From Flavobacterium gelidilacus DSM 15343 (lineage in GTDB: Bacteria > Bacteroidota > Bacteroidia > Flavobacteriales > Flavobacteriaceae), in contig NZ_KE383903.1 of NCBI RefSeq assembly GCF_000422685.1, positions 325,402-389,401 on the forward strand: a stretch of DNA of 64,000 bases. The letters run 5' to 3'. The notes beneath the pieces are model-generated. The model searched no databases. It was not told where the DNA came from and saw nothing but the letters and a program-made list of their open reading frames with translations. Shown here piece after piece: positions 53,214 to 62,724 of this stretch. Position 1 is the first letter of the stretch. Every line of letters starts with the position of its first letter. Position numbers and translations under genes: made by a program.

Positions 53214-55331
53214 TTATTTTAAAATTTGATAAGCAATTAAAGCCACAATATAAGCAAATCCACTCATAACCACAAGTTGAATTATTGGCCATTTCCAAGA
53301 ATTAGTTTCTTTCTTCACAATAGCTAGCGTACTAATACATTGCATAGCAAAAGCATAAAACAACAATAAAGAAATTCCGGTAGCAAAATTAAAAACTTTT
53401 TCACCAGTCACAGGATTTATTTCTGCTTGCATTCTTTTTTTAATGGTATTTTGCATATCATCTTCATCATCGTTTGCACCAACACTATAAATTGTAGCCA
53501 ATGTTCCTACAAAAACTTCTCTTGCAGCAAATGAGGTAACAACAGCGATTCCAATTTTCCAATCATAACCCAAAGGTTTAATCGCTGGTTCAATAGCTTT
53601 ACCTATAATTCCAATATAAGAATGTTCTAACCTGTAAGTATTGACTTTAGTTTCAATCAAACTTGGTTCTAAAACTAAATTATTGGCTAAAATATCTTTT
53701 TCAACTATTTGCTCTGCATTATCAAAATCTTTTGTTGGCCCATGAGAACCTAAAAACCAAAGAATAACCGACAAGGCTAAAATGATTTTTCCTGCACCAA
53801 AAACGAATGCTTTTGTTTTTTCTAACACATTGATTGCAACATTTTTAAACATTGGGATTTTATAACTCGGCATTTCAACCACAAAGTAAGTTTTGCAACT
53901 CAATTTTAAGAATTTATCTAACAACCATGAAGAAAAAATGGCCATGAAGAAACCAATTAAATAAAGCAACATTAAGGCTAAACCTTGTAAACTTAGGAAA
54001 CCTAAAACTTTTTCTTCAGGAATTATTAGGGATATTATAATTGCATAAACGGGTAATCTAGCGGAACAAGTAGTAAATGGTGTTACTAAAATTGTGATTA
54101 GACGTTCTTTCCAATTTTCAATATTTCTAGCACTCATAATGGCAGGAATAGCACAAGCAGTTCCCGAAATTAAAGGCACAATACTTTTTCCTGACAAACC
54201 AAATCTACGCATGATTTTGTCCATCAAAAACACAACACGACTCATATAACCACTTTCTTCTAAAACAGAAATAAAAAGAAATAAAAAGGCTATTTGCGGA
54301 ATAAAAATAACAATTCCACCAATTCCAGGAATAATTCCTTCACTAATTAAATCAGTAAATTTTCCAACTGGTAAATGTGTCTTAGCGTAGTTTGAAAAAT
54401 GGGCAAAAGATTCATCAATAAAATCCATCGGAATGGTTGACCATTCAAAAATAGATTGAAAAATCGCAAATAAAATAAAGAAGAAAATAACGTATCCAAA
54501 GACTTTATGAGTAAGTATTCTGTCTAATTTTGCTTGAATACCTGATGCTTTAGATTTATCAATTTTTTGACCTATTTTTAAGGTATCATTTATAAATTGA
54601 TATCTTTTTATAGTTTCTTTTTGTTGTAATCTTTTTAAATCCGAATGTGATTTTGTAAAAGCACTTTTAATTTCATTTCGTTCTAAATTCAAGAAGTTTA
54701 CATCTTGAGTAATCACTAACCAAAGTTTGTATAACAGCTGATTTGGAAATGTTTTTCTTAACTTATCAAAATATTCTGGATCAATTGAAGATGAATTTAA
54801 ACAAGGTTCAATAGATAAATCTTCATAATTTAGAATTAAATTTTTTAAAGTATCAATTCCGATTTTTTTTCTTGAACTTACTAAAGCAATTTTAGTTTTT
54901 AATTCTTGTTCCAAAAACGGAATATCCAATTCAATCCCTTTTAACTTCATTCGGTCACTCATATTGATGACTAAAATAGCTGGAATTTCTAAATCTTTAA
55001 TTTGGGTAAAAAGCAGTAAATTACGTTTTAAGTTTTCTACTTCAGTTACAACAACTGCAACATCAGGAAAATCTTCGTCTTTTTTGTTTAACAATAATTC
55101 AATGACTACATTTTCGTCAATCGAACTTGCGTTTAAACTATATGTTCCAGGTAAATCAATGATTTTTGCTCGAACATCATTAGATAGTTTAGCAAAACCT
55201 TGTTTTTTTTCGACCGTAATTCCAGGATAATTTCCTACTTGTTGATTTAAGCCTGTTAGTTGGTTAAAAACAGATGTTTTTCCAACATTAGGATTTCCTA
55301 TTAAAGCAACTTTGATATTTTTTTGAGCCAT
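53214..55331 (-). CDS. feoB: Ferrous iron transport protein B
   Basis: 705 aa. The N-terminal G domain has GNPNVGKTSVFNQLTG (G1), NYPGITVEKKQG (G2), DLPGTYSL (G3) and NMSD (G4). Then come a helical linker (to about 260) and a membrane domain with the two Gate regions, including SGTACAIPAIMSARNI and TPFTTCSARLPVY whose cysteines are conserved. It moves Fe2+ into the cell. It overlaps nothing but follows feoA by 1 base. Confidence 0.97.
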   Translation of the reverse strand: MAQKNIKVALIGNPNVGKTSVFNQLTGLNQQVGNYPGITVEKKQGFAKLSNDVRAKIIDLPGTYSLNASSIDENVVIELLLNKKDEDFPDVAVVVTEVENLKRNLLLFTQIKDLEIPAILVINMSDRMKLKGIELDIPFLEQELKTKIALVSSRKKIGIDTLKNLILNYEDLSIEPCLNSSSIDPEYFDKLRKTFPNQLLYKLWLVITQDVNFLNLERNEIKSAFTKSHSDLKRLQQKETIKRYQFINDTLKIGQKIDKSKASGIQAKLDRILTHKVFGYVIFFFILFAIFQSIFEWSTIPMDFIDESFAHFSNYAKTHLPVGKFTDLISEGIIPGIGGIVIFIPQIAFLFLFISVLEESGYMSRVVFLMDKIMRRFGLSGKSIVPLISGTACAIPAIMSARNIENWKERLITILVTPFTTCSARLPVYAIIISLIIPEEKVLGFLSLQGLALMLLYLIGFFMAIFSSWLLDKFLKLSCKTYFVVEMPSYKIPMFKNVAINVLEKTKAFVFGAGKIILALSVILWFLGSHGPTKDFDNAEQIVEKDILANNLVLEPSLIETKVNTYRLEHSYIGIIGKAIEPAIKPLGYDWKIGIAVVTSFAAREVFVGTLATIYSVGANDDEDDMQNTIKKRMQAEINPVTGEKVFNFATGISLLLFYAFAMQCISTLAIVKKETNSWKWPIIQLVVMSGFAYIVALIAYQILK

Positions 55332-55332
55332 A

Positions 55333-55566
55333 TTAAATTTGCTCTTTTATAATGCTAATTTCTATAGCTGTTTCTAAGCGAATTGCTACATGAGCGTCAT
55401 TAATACAATAGTATAATGGATCTCCGAGAGGTGCAATTTGAATTAATTCTATACTGTTACCAGGCAAGCATCCCATTTCTAGTAGCTTTAACGGAATTTC
55501 TTCAATGTTAAAGTCTATAATAGTTGCTCTTTCACCTTTTTTAAGTTGTGATAAATTAATTTCCAC
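55333..55566 (-). CDS. feoA: Ferrous iron transport protein A
   Basis: 77 aa, starting with GTG at 55566. A single SH3-like FeoA domain: LKKGERATIIDF, LLEMGCLPGNSIELIQIAPLGDP and the end RLETAIEISI. It assists FeoB at the membrane. A TACTTTTG -7 element and a 12-bp palindrome lie upstream. Confidence 0.93.
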   Translation of the reverse strand: MEINLSQLKKGERATIIDFNIEEIPLKLLEMGCLPGNSIELIQIAPLGDPLYYCINDAHVAIRLETAIEISIIKEQI

Positions 55567-55590
55567 GCTTATTTAGATTGAATTAAAATA

Positions 55591-55598
55591 CAAAAGTA
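55591..55598 (-). promoter_or_regulatory. -7 element of the feo operon
   Basis: TACTTTTG on the minus strand, 24 bases before the feoA start. No TTG at the proper spacing. Confidence 0.45.
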
Positions 55599-55620
55599 AA
55601 AATTTAATACTGATTAATAC

Positions 55621-55632
55621 TGATAATTATCA
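55621..55632. promoter_or_regulatory. Palindrome in the feo promoter, candidate iron operator
   Basis: TGATAATTATCA is a perfect 12-bp palindrome at about -35 to -46 from the predicted feo start. It contains GATAAT and ATTATC, the half-sites of Fur boxes, though with fewer bases between them than the full box. A second TACTGAT copy lies just inside it. Confidence 0.4.
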
Positions 55633-55654
55633 TATTTTAACTTTCTGTGAGGTA

Positions 55655-56350
55655 TTATTTTTCAATTTCTGAAAGCCATTTGATATCTTCAAGAAGTTGG
55701 GTTACATTTTTTGTTCCGTCATCCGTTGGTTTGTCGAGATTTGTTCCGTCATAAAAACCTCTAATCCTACCCTTTTTATCAATAAGCACAAAATTTTCGG
55801 TGTGAACCATGTCATACAATTCTTCAGGTTTTCCAGTTTCAACAGCTAAATAGGATTTTCTTGCGATGTAATAAATGTCCTTTTTATCTCCAGTGACCAA
55901 GTTCCATTTCCTATCTAATACTCCTTTTTCAATAGCGTATTTTTTTAATACAGGAACGGAATCTATATCCGGAGTTACACTGTGTGAAAGCAATAAAACA
56001 TCTGGCATATCTATAATTTTATCTTGAAGCCAAACCATGTTTTCTGTCATAATAGGACAAATTGTTGGACAAGTAGTAAAGAAAAACTCGGCTACATAAA
56101 TTTTGTCTTTATAATCATCTTGGGTAATTATTTTTCCGTTTTGATTAGTAAATTTAAAATCCGCAATTCTATGATTATAACCAACATGTTGAATAGTTGA
56201 GTCGACTAACTGAGGATTTACATCTCTTGGAGTAAAAATAGGCAGCGTTTTTTGAGGTTGCAATAAAGTATAAATACCAATGAAAATAAGAATTGAAACC
56301 CCTAAAAAAATAAACATAAACGTTTTATATTTTTTAAATATTGAAGTCAT
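55655..56350 (-). CDS. SCO1/SenC-family copper protein
   Basis: 231 aa from ATG 56350 (a TTG start 12 bases upstream would lie in the -7 element). An N-terminal membrane anchor (about 12-31) is followed by a thioredoxin-like domain with the copper ligands Cys94 and Cys98 (FFTTCPTICPIM) and the His in LLSHSVTPDID. It likely delivers copper to cytochrome oxidase. It lies downstream of its own TATTTTTG -7 element (56360-56367). Confidence 0.92.
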   Translation of the reverse strand: MTSIFKKYKTFMFIFLGVSILIFIGIYTLLQPQKTLPIFTPRDVNPQLVDSTIQHVGYNHRIADFKFTNQNGKIITQDDYKDKIYVAEFFFTTCPTICPIMTENMVWLQDKIIDMPDVLLLSHSVTPDIDSVPVLKKYAIEKGVLDRKWNLVTGDKKDIYYIARKSYLAVETGKPEELYDMVHTENFVLIDKKGRIRGFYDGTNLDKPTDDGTKNVTQLLEDIKWLSEIEK

Positions 56351-56359
56351 TTTTTTTTG

Positions 56360-56367
56360 CAAAAATA
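56360..56367 (-). promoter_or_regulatory. -7 element of the SCO1-like gene
   Basis: TATTTTTG on the minus strand, 9 bases before ATG 56350, which implies a nearly leaderless message and excludes the TTG start. Confidence 0.4.
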
Positions 56368-56441
56368 CAAAACGTTTAGAAAACTATGTTATATATCTAA
56401 CAAACAGATGTTAAAAATTAATTTTTCTTGATTTCTTTATA

Positions 56442-56449
56442 TATATTTG
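56442..56449 (+). promoter_or_regulatory. -7 element of the BNR-repeat protein gene
   Basis: TATATTTG, 21 bases before the preferred start ATG 56471. It overlaps the TTG at 56447 that could be read as a longer start, which is therefore unlikely. Confidence 0.45.
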
Positions 56450-56470
56450 TTATCTATTCAAAATTTTACA

Positions 56471-59400
56471 ATGAAAAAAACAATTATCCTATGTACAATG
56501 TTAATTTCCTTACTAGGATTTTCACAATATAATTCAACAGCACCCTGGCTCTCAAACAATGAAGAAGCGAAGCAAGGAAACTTATCAATAGAAGAATTAA
56601 AACAGTCTTTTGATAATTATTGGTTGACTCATGACAAGAATAAAAAGGGTTCAGGCTATAAACCTTTTATGCGATGGGAATACCATTGGCAAAACAAAGT
56701 TGATGTCAATGGAAATAAAATAACTCCAGAAGAAATGTGGGCTGCATTTAATCAAAAAAAAACAGCTCAGACAAATAAGAATGCTCAATCCTTACCTGTA
56801 AGTGATTGGCAACCTGTTGGTCCTTTTTCTCATTTAAATACAGGTTCATGGTCATCTGGACAAGGAAGAGTAAACATTGTGCATGTTGACCCTTCAAACC
56901 CTAGTACTGTATACATAGGTACACCAGCTGGTGGAATTTGGAAATCAAGTGATGCTGGTTCAACGTGGTCAGCATTGTCAGATAACTTACCACAAATTGG
57001 GGTTTCTGGTATTGCAATTGATTATTCTAATTCTAATACTATTTATATTGCTACTGGTGATAAAGATTCTTCAGACACCTACTCTATCGGTGTTATGAAG
57101 TCAGTTGATGGAGGTTTAACGTGGAACACTACAGGATTAACTTTTACAAATACTTCTACTTTAGCAGGTGACATTTTAATACACCCAACAAATAATCAAA
57201 TTTTATGGTGTGGAACAAGTGTTGGGCTTTATAGAACAATCAATGGTGGATTAAATTGGACTGTTGTTCAATCAGGAAATTTCTCTCAAGGTTCACTAAG
57301 ATTAAAACCTAATGACCCTTCAACAGTTTATGCAGTCTCTAATAATAGATTTTTTAAATCAACTAATACCGGAAGCTCTTTTAGTTTAATTACTACAGGT
57401 TTACCTTCCACTTCAGGAAGACTATTATTAGATGTTACAGCAGCAAATTCAAATTATATTTATATTTTAAGTGCTACAAGTTCATCTGCTTTTCAAGGAT
57501 TATATAAATCAACTAATGGAGGAACAAGTTGGACAAACGTATCTGGAACATCAACGGATATATTTGAATCTACACAATCATGGTATGACTTAGCTTTGGC
57601 TGTATCAGACACCAATGAAAACGAAATATACACAGGTTGTCTAAATGTATGGAAATCTTCAAATGGAGGAAGTACATTCTCAAAACTTAACAATTGGAGT
57701 TCTCCATTTGGAGCGTCATATACACATGCTGATATTCATTATCTAGGTTTTCAAGGTGGAAAATTATATTGTGGAAGTGATGGAGGAATTTATGTTTCTA
57801 ATAATGGGGGTATAGTTTTTACTGACAAAACTGCTGGGGCACAAATAAGTCAATTCTATAAAGTTGCTGTCTCTAAACAAACTTCAGCAAATATTGTAGG
57901 AGGCTTGCAAGACAACGGTGGTCATGCTTTTAGTAACGGTGCTTGGAAAAATTATTATGGTGCAGATGGAATGGATGCTGCCATAAGCCCTGTTAATCAA
58001 AATTTATACTATGGTTTCATTCAAAATGGAGGAAGCATGTATATTAGTAATAATGCAGGTAACTCAATTGGTTCTAGTGTAAGTTCTCCTTCCGGTGTAA
58101 GTGGAAATTGGGTTACTCCATTAATGATTAATTCTATAGGAGAAGTTTTTTCAGGTTACAATGGATTATATAAATTAAATGGTTCAACATGGGTTCAACA
58201 AAACATTAGTAGTTTAGGTAATGGAAATATGGAATTAATTGCCATTGACCCTTCAAATGACAACATTATGTTTGTGACCAATGGTTCATCTTTATACAAA
58301 AGCACAAATAAAGGAATAAATTTTACACTTTCATACTCAGCTCCTGGAACGATTACTGCTATAGATGTTCATACAACTAACAGTAATATTGTTTATCTAG
58401 CAACATCTGGAACTTCAGGACAAACATTAAAATCTTTAAACGGAGGAAGTACATTCACGAATTTTTCTGCTGGTTTACCAAATATTGGAAAAAACACTAT
58501 TGTTCATCAAGGTCGTAATACAGATAATCCTTTATATCTAGGAACAAGTTTAGGTGTTTATTATATTGATGATACTATGACAGCTTGGGAAGCATTTGAT
58601 ACAAATCTACCAAACGTATCGGTTACAGATTTAGAAATTAATTTAGAAGATAATAAATTAATTGCGGCTACTTATGGAAGAGGTATTTGGCAAACAAATA
58701 TTCCCGTTCAAGTACCTGCTACTGACATTAAATTAGTCGCAATTCAAAGTCCAAATAATATCGACATTAATTGTGGAAATACAATTGTTCCACAAATACA
58801 GCTTGAAAACAATGGAACAAATGCAATCACAGTAATCAATATTAATTATGATATTGATGGAAATGTAAATACATATACTTGGAATGGAAACATAACTTCT
58901 GGTCAAACAGCATCAGTTTCATTGCCTTCTTTGACTTTATCACGGGGACTTCACAACTTAAATATTACTTCGACAACTCCAAATGATGCTTATCCTGACA
59001 ATAATTCAAGTTTAATTACTTTTTATATTAATGATGAAGGGATTGTAGGTCAAACAAATGAATTTACCAATACTAGTGATGAATTAATAACATATGATGC
59101 AGGGTCAAATAGTTCTCAATGGGTAAGAGGAATTAGAGGTTTTGGACTAATGTCTTCAGGTGGAAACACAGTTTATACAACAAACTTAACGGGTAATTAT
59201 CCTGACGGAGTAAAATCATACATAGTTTCACAGTGTTATAATTTAACAAACATAACAAATCCTCAAATTCAATTCACAATGAAACATCATTTGGAAGAAA
59301 ATTGGGATATAGTTTATGTTGAATATTCAACTGATTTTGGTCAGAACTGGTCGCTTTTAGGAGAACAAGGACCAAATTGGTATAATAGCAATAGAACTAA

Positions 59401-59866
59401 TGCATCGTCTGGTTCTGCAGATGATTGTCAAAATTGTCCTGGTGGTCAATGGACAGGAACAAACACAACATTAACAACTTACAGCTACCCATTAAATGCT
59501 TTAAACAATGAGCAAAATATAATTTTTAGAATAGTATTTCATTCAGATGCTGCTGTAAATCAATTAGGAGTAAATATAGATGATTTTGTAATTACTGGCG
59601 TCTTATCAAAAGAAAATTTCGAATTGAATAACATTTCTGTTTATCCAAATCCTTCTGAAGGAGTTTTTAACATATCATTAGGCGATATAGAACCAACTTC
59701 TATCGAAGTATACGATTTAACAGGTAAAATAATTTTATCGAAAAAAGACCTTTCCATTTCAAATTTTGAAACATCTATTAATTTATCAAATGCTTCACAA
59801 GGGATCTATTTTATTAAGATAAATGCAAATGATCAAAACATCGTTAAAAGAATTATTAAAAAGTAA
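56471..59866 (+). CDS. Secreted BNR/sortilin-like repeat protein, T9SS cargo
   Basis: 1131 aa from ATG 56471. A signal peptide (ISLLGFSQ) and about 110 residues precede a long beta-propeller region (about 115-745) with repeated Asp-box-like units such as GGIWKSSDAGSTWS, MKSVDGGLTWN and LYKSTNGGTSWTN. A CARDB-like Ig domain (about 751-860), a jelly-roll-like module (about 860-1045) and a type A T9SS sorting tail (ISVYPNPSEGVFNISLG ... IVKRIIKK) follow. It is expected on the cell surface or outside; binding or glycosidase activity is unproven. Confidence 0.9.
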   Translation: MKKTIILCTMLISLLGFSQYNSTAPWLSNNEEAKQGNLSIEELKQSFDNYWLTHDKNKKGSGYKPFMRWEYHWQNKVDVNGNKITPEEMWAAFNQKKTAQTNKNAQSLPVSDWQPVGPFSHLNTGSWSSGQGRVNIVHVDPSNPSTVYIGTPAGGIWKSSDAGSTWSALSDNLPQIGVSGIAIDYSNSNTIYIATGDKDSSDTYSIGVMKSVDGGLTWNTTGLTFTNTSTLAGDILIHPTNNQILWCGTSVGLYRTINGGLNWTVVQSGNFSQGSLRLKPNDPSTVYAVSNNRFFKSTNTGSSFSLITTGLPSTSGRLLLDVTAANSNYIYILSATSSSAFQGLYKSTNGGTSWTNVSGTSTDIFESTQSWYDLALAVSDTNENEIYTGCLNVWKSSNGGSTFSKLNNWSSPFGASYTHADIHYLGFQGGKLYCGSDGGIYVSNNGGIVFTDKTAGAQISQFYKVAVSKQTSANIVGGLQDNGGHAFSNGAWKNYYGADGMDAAISPVNQNLYYGFIQNGGSMYISNNAGNSIGSSVSSPSGVSGNWVTPLMINSIGEVFSGYNGLYKLNGSTWVQQNISSLGNGNMELIAIDPSNDNIMFVTNGSSLYKSTNKGINFTLSYSAPGTITAIDVHTTNSNIVYLATSGTSGQTLKSLNGGSTFTNFSAGLPNIGKNTIVHQGRNTDNPLYLGTSLGVYYIDDTMTAWEAFDTNLPNVSVTDLEINLEDNKLIAATYGRGIWQTNIPVQVPATDIKLVAIQSPNNIDINCGNTIVPQIQLENNGTNAITVININYDIDGNVNTYTWNGNITSGQTASVSLPSLTLSRGLHNLNITSTTPNDAYPDNNSSLITFYINDEGIVGQTNEFTNTSDELITYDAGSNSSQWVRGIRGFGLMSSGGNTVYTTNLTGNYPDGVKSYIVSQCYNLTNITNPQIQFTMKHHLEENWDIVYVEYSTDFGQNWSLLGEQGPNWYNSNRTNASSGSADDCQNCPGGQWTGTNTTLTTYSYPLNALNNEQNIIFRIVFHSDAAVNQLGVNIDDFVITGVLSKENFELNNISVYPNPSEGVFNISLGDIEPTSIEVYDLTGKIILSKKDLSISNFETSINLSNASQGIYFIKINANDQNIVKRIIKK

Positions 59867-59892
59867 ACCCCATTTCAAGTAACAATAAAAAT

Positions 59893-62721
59893 ATGAAAAC
59901 AAAAATAATATGTCTTTTGATGTTATTGAGTTCAACAACGTTTTTTGGACAAAAAAATAATCTCCAAGAAGCAAAAGCACATCAAAAAACATTAAAAATA
60001 AACACTGTAAATATAAATTTCGATGAAGCAATTAAACTGTTTTCAAAAGAATATAGTTTAAATGAAAATTATTCATACACTAAACTATATTCGACAATTG
60101 ACGAAAGAGGGTTTCATCATGATAAATTTCAACAATTTTACAACAATATAAAAATAGAATTCGGAACAGTAATTACTCATTCTAACAACGAAGGAGTATA
60201 TTTGATTAATGGCGAACTTTACAATACAAACGATTTAAGTATAATTCCAACAGTATCAAAACAACAAGCATTTAATAATGCTCTGCAAAGTGTAAATGCT
60301 CAAAAATATATGTGGGAAGATATTGAGCAATCACGTTTGATGGATTATAAAATGCCTGAAGGAGAATTAGTTGTTTTTCCAAATGTAACTTTAGAAGTTA
60401 ATCATTTAGCTTACAAATACGATATTTATTCTATTAACCCTGTTGCTAGACTTGAAGTTTACGTTGATGCGCATTCTGGAGAAATTTTATTTTCAAATCC
60501 CATCATTAAGCATGCTGATAAAATAAATGCTAGTAATGAAGTGAAAAAACCTTTTTCAAAGTTAAATGCTTCTGAATTACTAATTCAAGGAACAGCTGCA
60601 ACTAGATATAGTGGTACAAGACAAATTGAAACTACATTGTCTGGTTCAAATTACATTTTACAAGATGCAACTAGAGGAAACGGAATAAAAACATTCAATT
60701 GTCTAAAAGGTACGGTCTACCAAGACGTAGATTTTACAGATAATGATAACGATTGGACTGCAGCAGAATACAATAATGCAAATAAAGACAACGGTGCATT
60801 AGATGCACATTGGGGTGCAGAAAAAACATATGATTTTTGGAACAATCTATTTAACAGAAATAGTTATGATGATAACGGAGCTGTAATTAAAAGTTATGTG
60901 CATTTTGATGTTAATTATAATAACGCTTTTTGGAATGGTGCTGCAATGACTTATGGTGATGGTAGTGGTTCTTCAGGCATATTAACTTCAATTGATGTCT
61001 GTGGTCACGAAATCGGACACGCTATATGTACTTATACTGCAGGATTAGTATACCAAAATCAATCAGGTGCTATGAATGAAGGCTTTTCGGATATTTGGGG
61101 TGCTTGTATTGAACATTACGGAAGAACAGGAGGTTTAACGGCTACAATTCCAAATTCAATATGGCTAATTGGTGAAGATTTAGGAAATGCCTTTAGATCA
61201 ATGAGTAATCCAAATTCTAAAGGAGATCCAGATACTTATTTAGGATCTTTTTGGTATAGTGGAACTGCAGATAGCGGTGGAGTACATACAAATTCTGGTG
61301 TTTTGAATCATTGGTTTTATATTCTAACAGCAGGTAAATCTGGAACAAACAATGCTCCAACACCTGATGTTTATAATGTAACTGGAATTGGAATGACTAA
61401 AGCAGCTGAAATAGCATACATTGCGGAAAGAGATTATTTGACTCCGAACTCAACTTATGCTGATGCAAGAAATGCAACAATTGAAGCAGCAAGCACAATA
61501 TATTGTGCTAATAGCCCTGAAGTAATTGCTGTAACAAATGCTTGGTATGCTGTAAATGTAGGAGAACAATATGTAGCTGTTTCTAATGACGTAGCCTTAC
61601 AAACAATAACTGGTGTAAGTACAATTTCTTGTGGAACTAGTTTAACTCCTGTTTTAAAGCTTAAAAATCAAGGTTTAAATGCTATAACTTCTATTTCAAT
61701 TTCTTACACAATTGATGGTGGAACAGCAATAAACCAAACTTGGAACGGCAACTTAGCTCCTTGTAATGAAACAACTTTTCCATTATCAGTTTCAGGATTA
61801 ACAAAAGGTGCACATATAATGAATGTAACATCAACAATAACAAATGACGGAAGACCAGAAAACAATACAAAATCTGTTTTGTTACTTGTAAATAATTCTG
61901 GAGTTGTTGGAACGGTCAATCCTTTTACTACGGCAACAGATGCTTTAATTACATATAATCAAAACGAAACTTCTTCAATTTGGGTAAGAGGTGTTAAAGG
62001 TTTTGGACCAATGACATCTGCAGGAAATACAGTTTATACTACTAATTTAACCGGTAATTATGTTGATCAGAAAAAAGCTTATATAATTTCTCAATGCTAT
62101 AATCTTACAAATGTCTCTAGTCCTCAAATAAGTTTTGCGATGAAATTTGATTTAGAGCAAGATTGGGATATTGTTTATGTTCAATACACAACAGATATGG
62201 GTCAAAACTGGTCTGTATTAGGTCAAATGGGACCTAATTGGTATAATAGCAACAGAACTCCACAAACTTCAGGTGATGATTGTAATAATTGTGTTGGTGC
62301 ACAATGGACTGGTACAGATACAGCACTAAAAACATATGCTTACCCATTAACTTCATTAGTTGGACAATCAAATGTGATTTTTAGAATTGTATTTCATTCC
62401 GACGAAGCCGTTAATCAAAAAGGTGTTAATATTGATGATTTTGTAATTAGCGGAGTTTTAGCAAATGAAAGTTTCGAATTAAACACTATCTCAATTTATC
62501 CAAATCCTTCAAATGGAATTTACAACATTAGCTTAGGAGAAACTAATCCAACTTTAATTGAAGTATATGATTTAACAGGTAAAATAATTTTATCTAAAAA
62601 AGACATTATGACTTCAAATTTTACAACAACAATTGATTTATCATCTGCATCTCAAGGAGTTTACTTTGTTAAAATTGTTGCAGATAATCAGCAAATAGTT
62701 AAAAGAATTATTAAACAATAA
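59893..62721 (+). CDS. Secreted M4 (thermolysin-family) metallopeptidase, T9SS cargo
   Basis: 942 aa. Signal peptide (SSTTFFGQ), then an FTP/PepSY propeptide to about 200. The catalytic domain has His372-Glu373-xx-His376 (HEIGH) and the third ligand Glu396 (MNEGFSDIWG), exactly 20 residues on as in thermolysin, and the catalytic His region DSGGVHTNSGVLNHWFY. A CARDB-like domain, a jelly-roll-like module and a T9SS tail (SIYPNPSNGIYNISLG) follow. It is probably a secreted protease for protein degradation. It starts 26 bases after the BNR protein gene. Confidence 0.95.
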   Translation: MKTKIICLLMLLSSTTFFGQKNNLQEAKAHQKTLKINTVNINFDEAIKLFSKEYSLNENYSYTKLYSTIDERGFHHDKFQQFYNNIKIEFGTVITHSNNEGVYLINGELYNTNDLSIIPTVSKQQAFNNALQSVNAQKYMWEDIEQSRLMDYKMPEGELVVFPNVTLEVNHLAYKYDIYSINPVARLEVYVDAHSGEILFSNPIIKHADKINASNEVKKPFSKLNASELLIQGTAATRYSGTRQIETTLSGSNYILQDATRGNGIKTFNCLKGTVYQDVDFTDNDNDWTAAEYNNANKDNGALDAHWGAEKTYDFWNNLFNRNSYDDNGAVIKSYVHFDVNYNNAFWNGAAMTYGDGSGSSGILTSIDVCGHEIGHAICTYTAGLVYQNQSGAMNEGFSDIWGACIEHYGRTGGLTATIPNSIWLIGEDLGNAFRSMSNPNSKGDPDTYLGSFWYSGTADSGGVHTNSGVLNHWFYILTAGKSGTNNAPTPDVYNVTGIGMTKAAEIAYIAERDYLTPNSTYADARNATIEAASTIYCANSPEVIAVTNAWYAVNVGEQYVAVSNDVALQTITGVSTISCGTSLTPVLKLKNQGLNAITSISISYTIDGGTAINQTWNGNLAPCNETTFPLSVSGLTKGAHIMNVTSTITNDGRPENNTKSVLLLVNNSGVVGTVNPFTTATDALITYNQNETSSIWVRGVKGFGPMTSAGNTVYTTNLTGNYVDQKKAYIISQCYNLTNVSSPQISFAMKFDLEQDWDIVYVQYTTDMGQNWSVLGQMGPNWYNSNRTPQTSGDDCNNCVGAQWTGTDTALKTYAYPLTSLVGQSNVIFRIVFHSDEAVNQKGVNIDDFVISGVLANESFELNTISIYPNPSNGIYNISLGETNPTLIEVYDLTGKIILSKKDIMTSNFTTTIDLSSASQGVYFVKIVADNQQIVKRIIKQ

Positions 62722-62724
62722 ATT

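Noticed and set aside
56447..56470. TTG start for the BNR protein at 56447
   Set aside because: It overlaps the -7 element; ATG 56471 gives a normal signal peptide.
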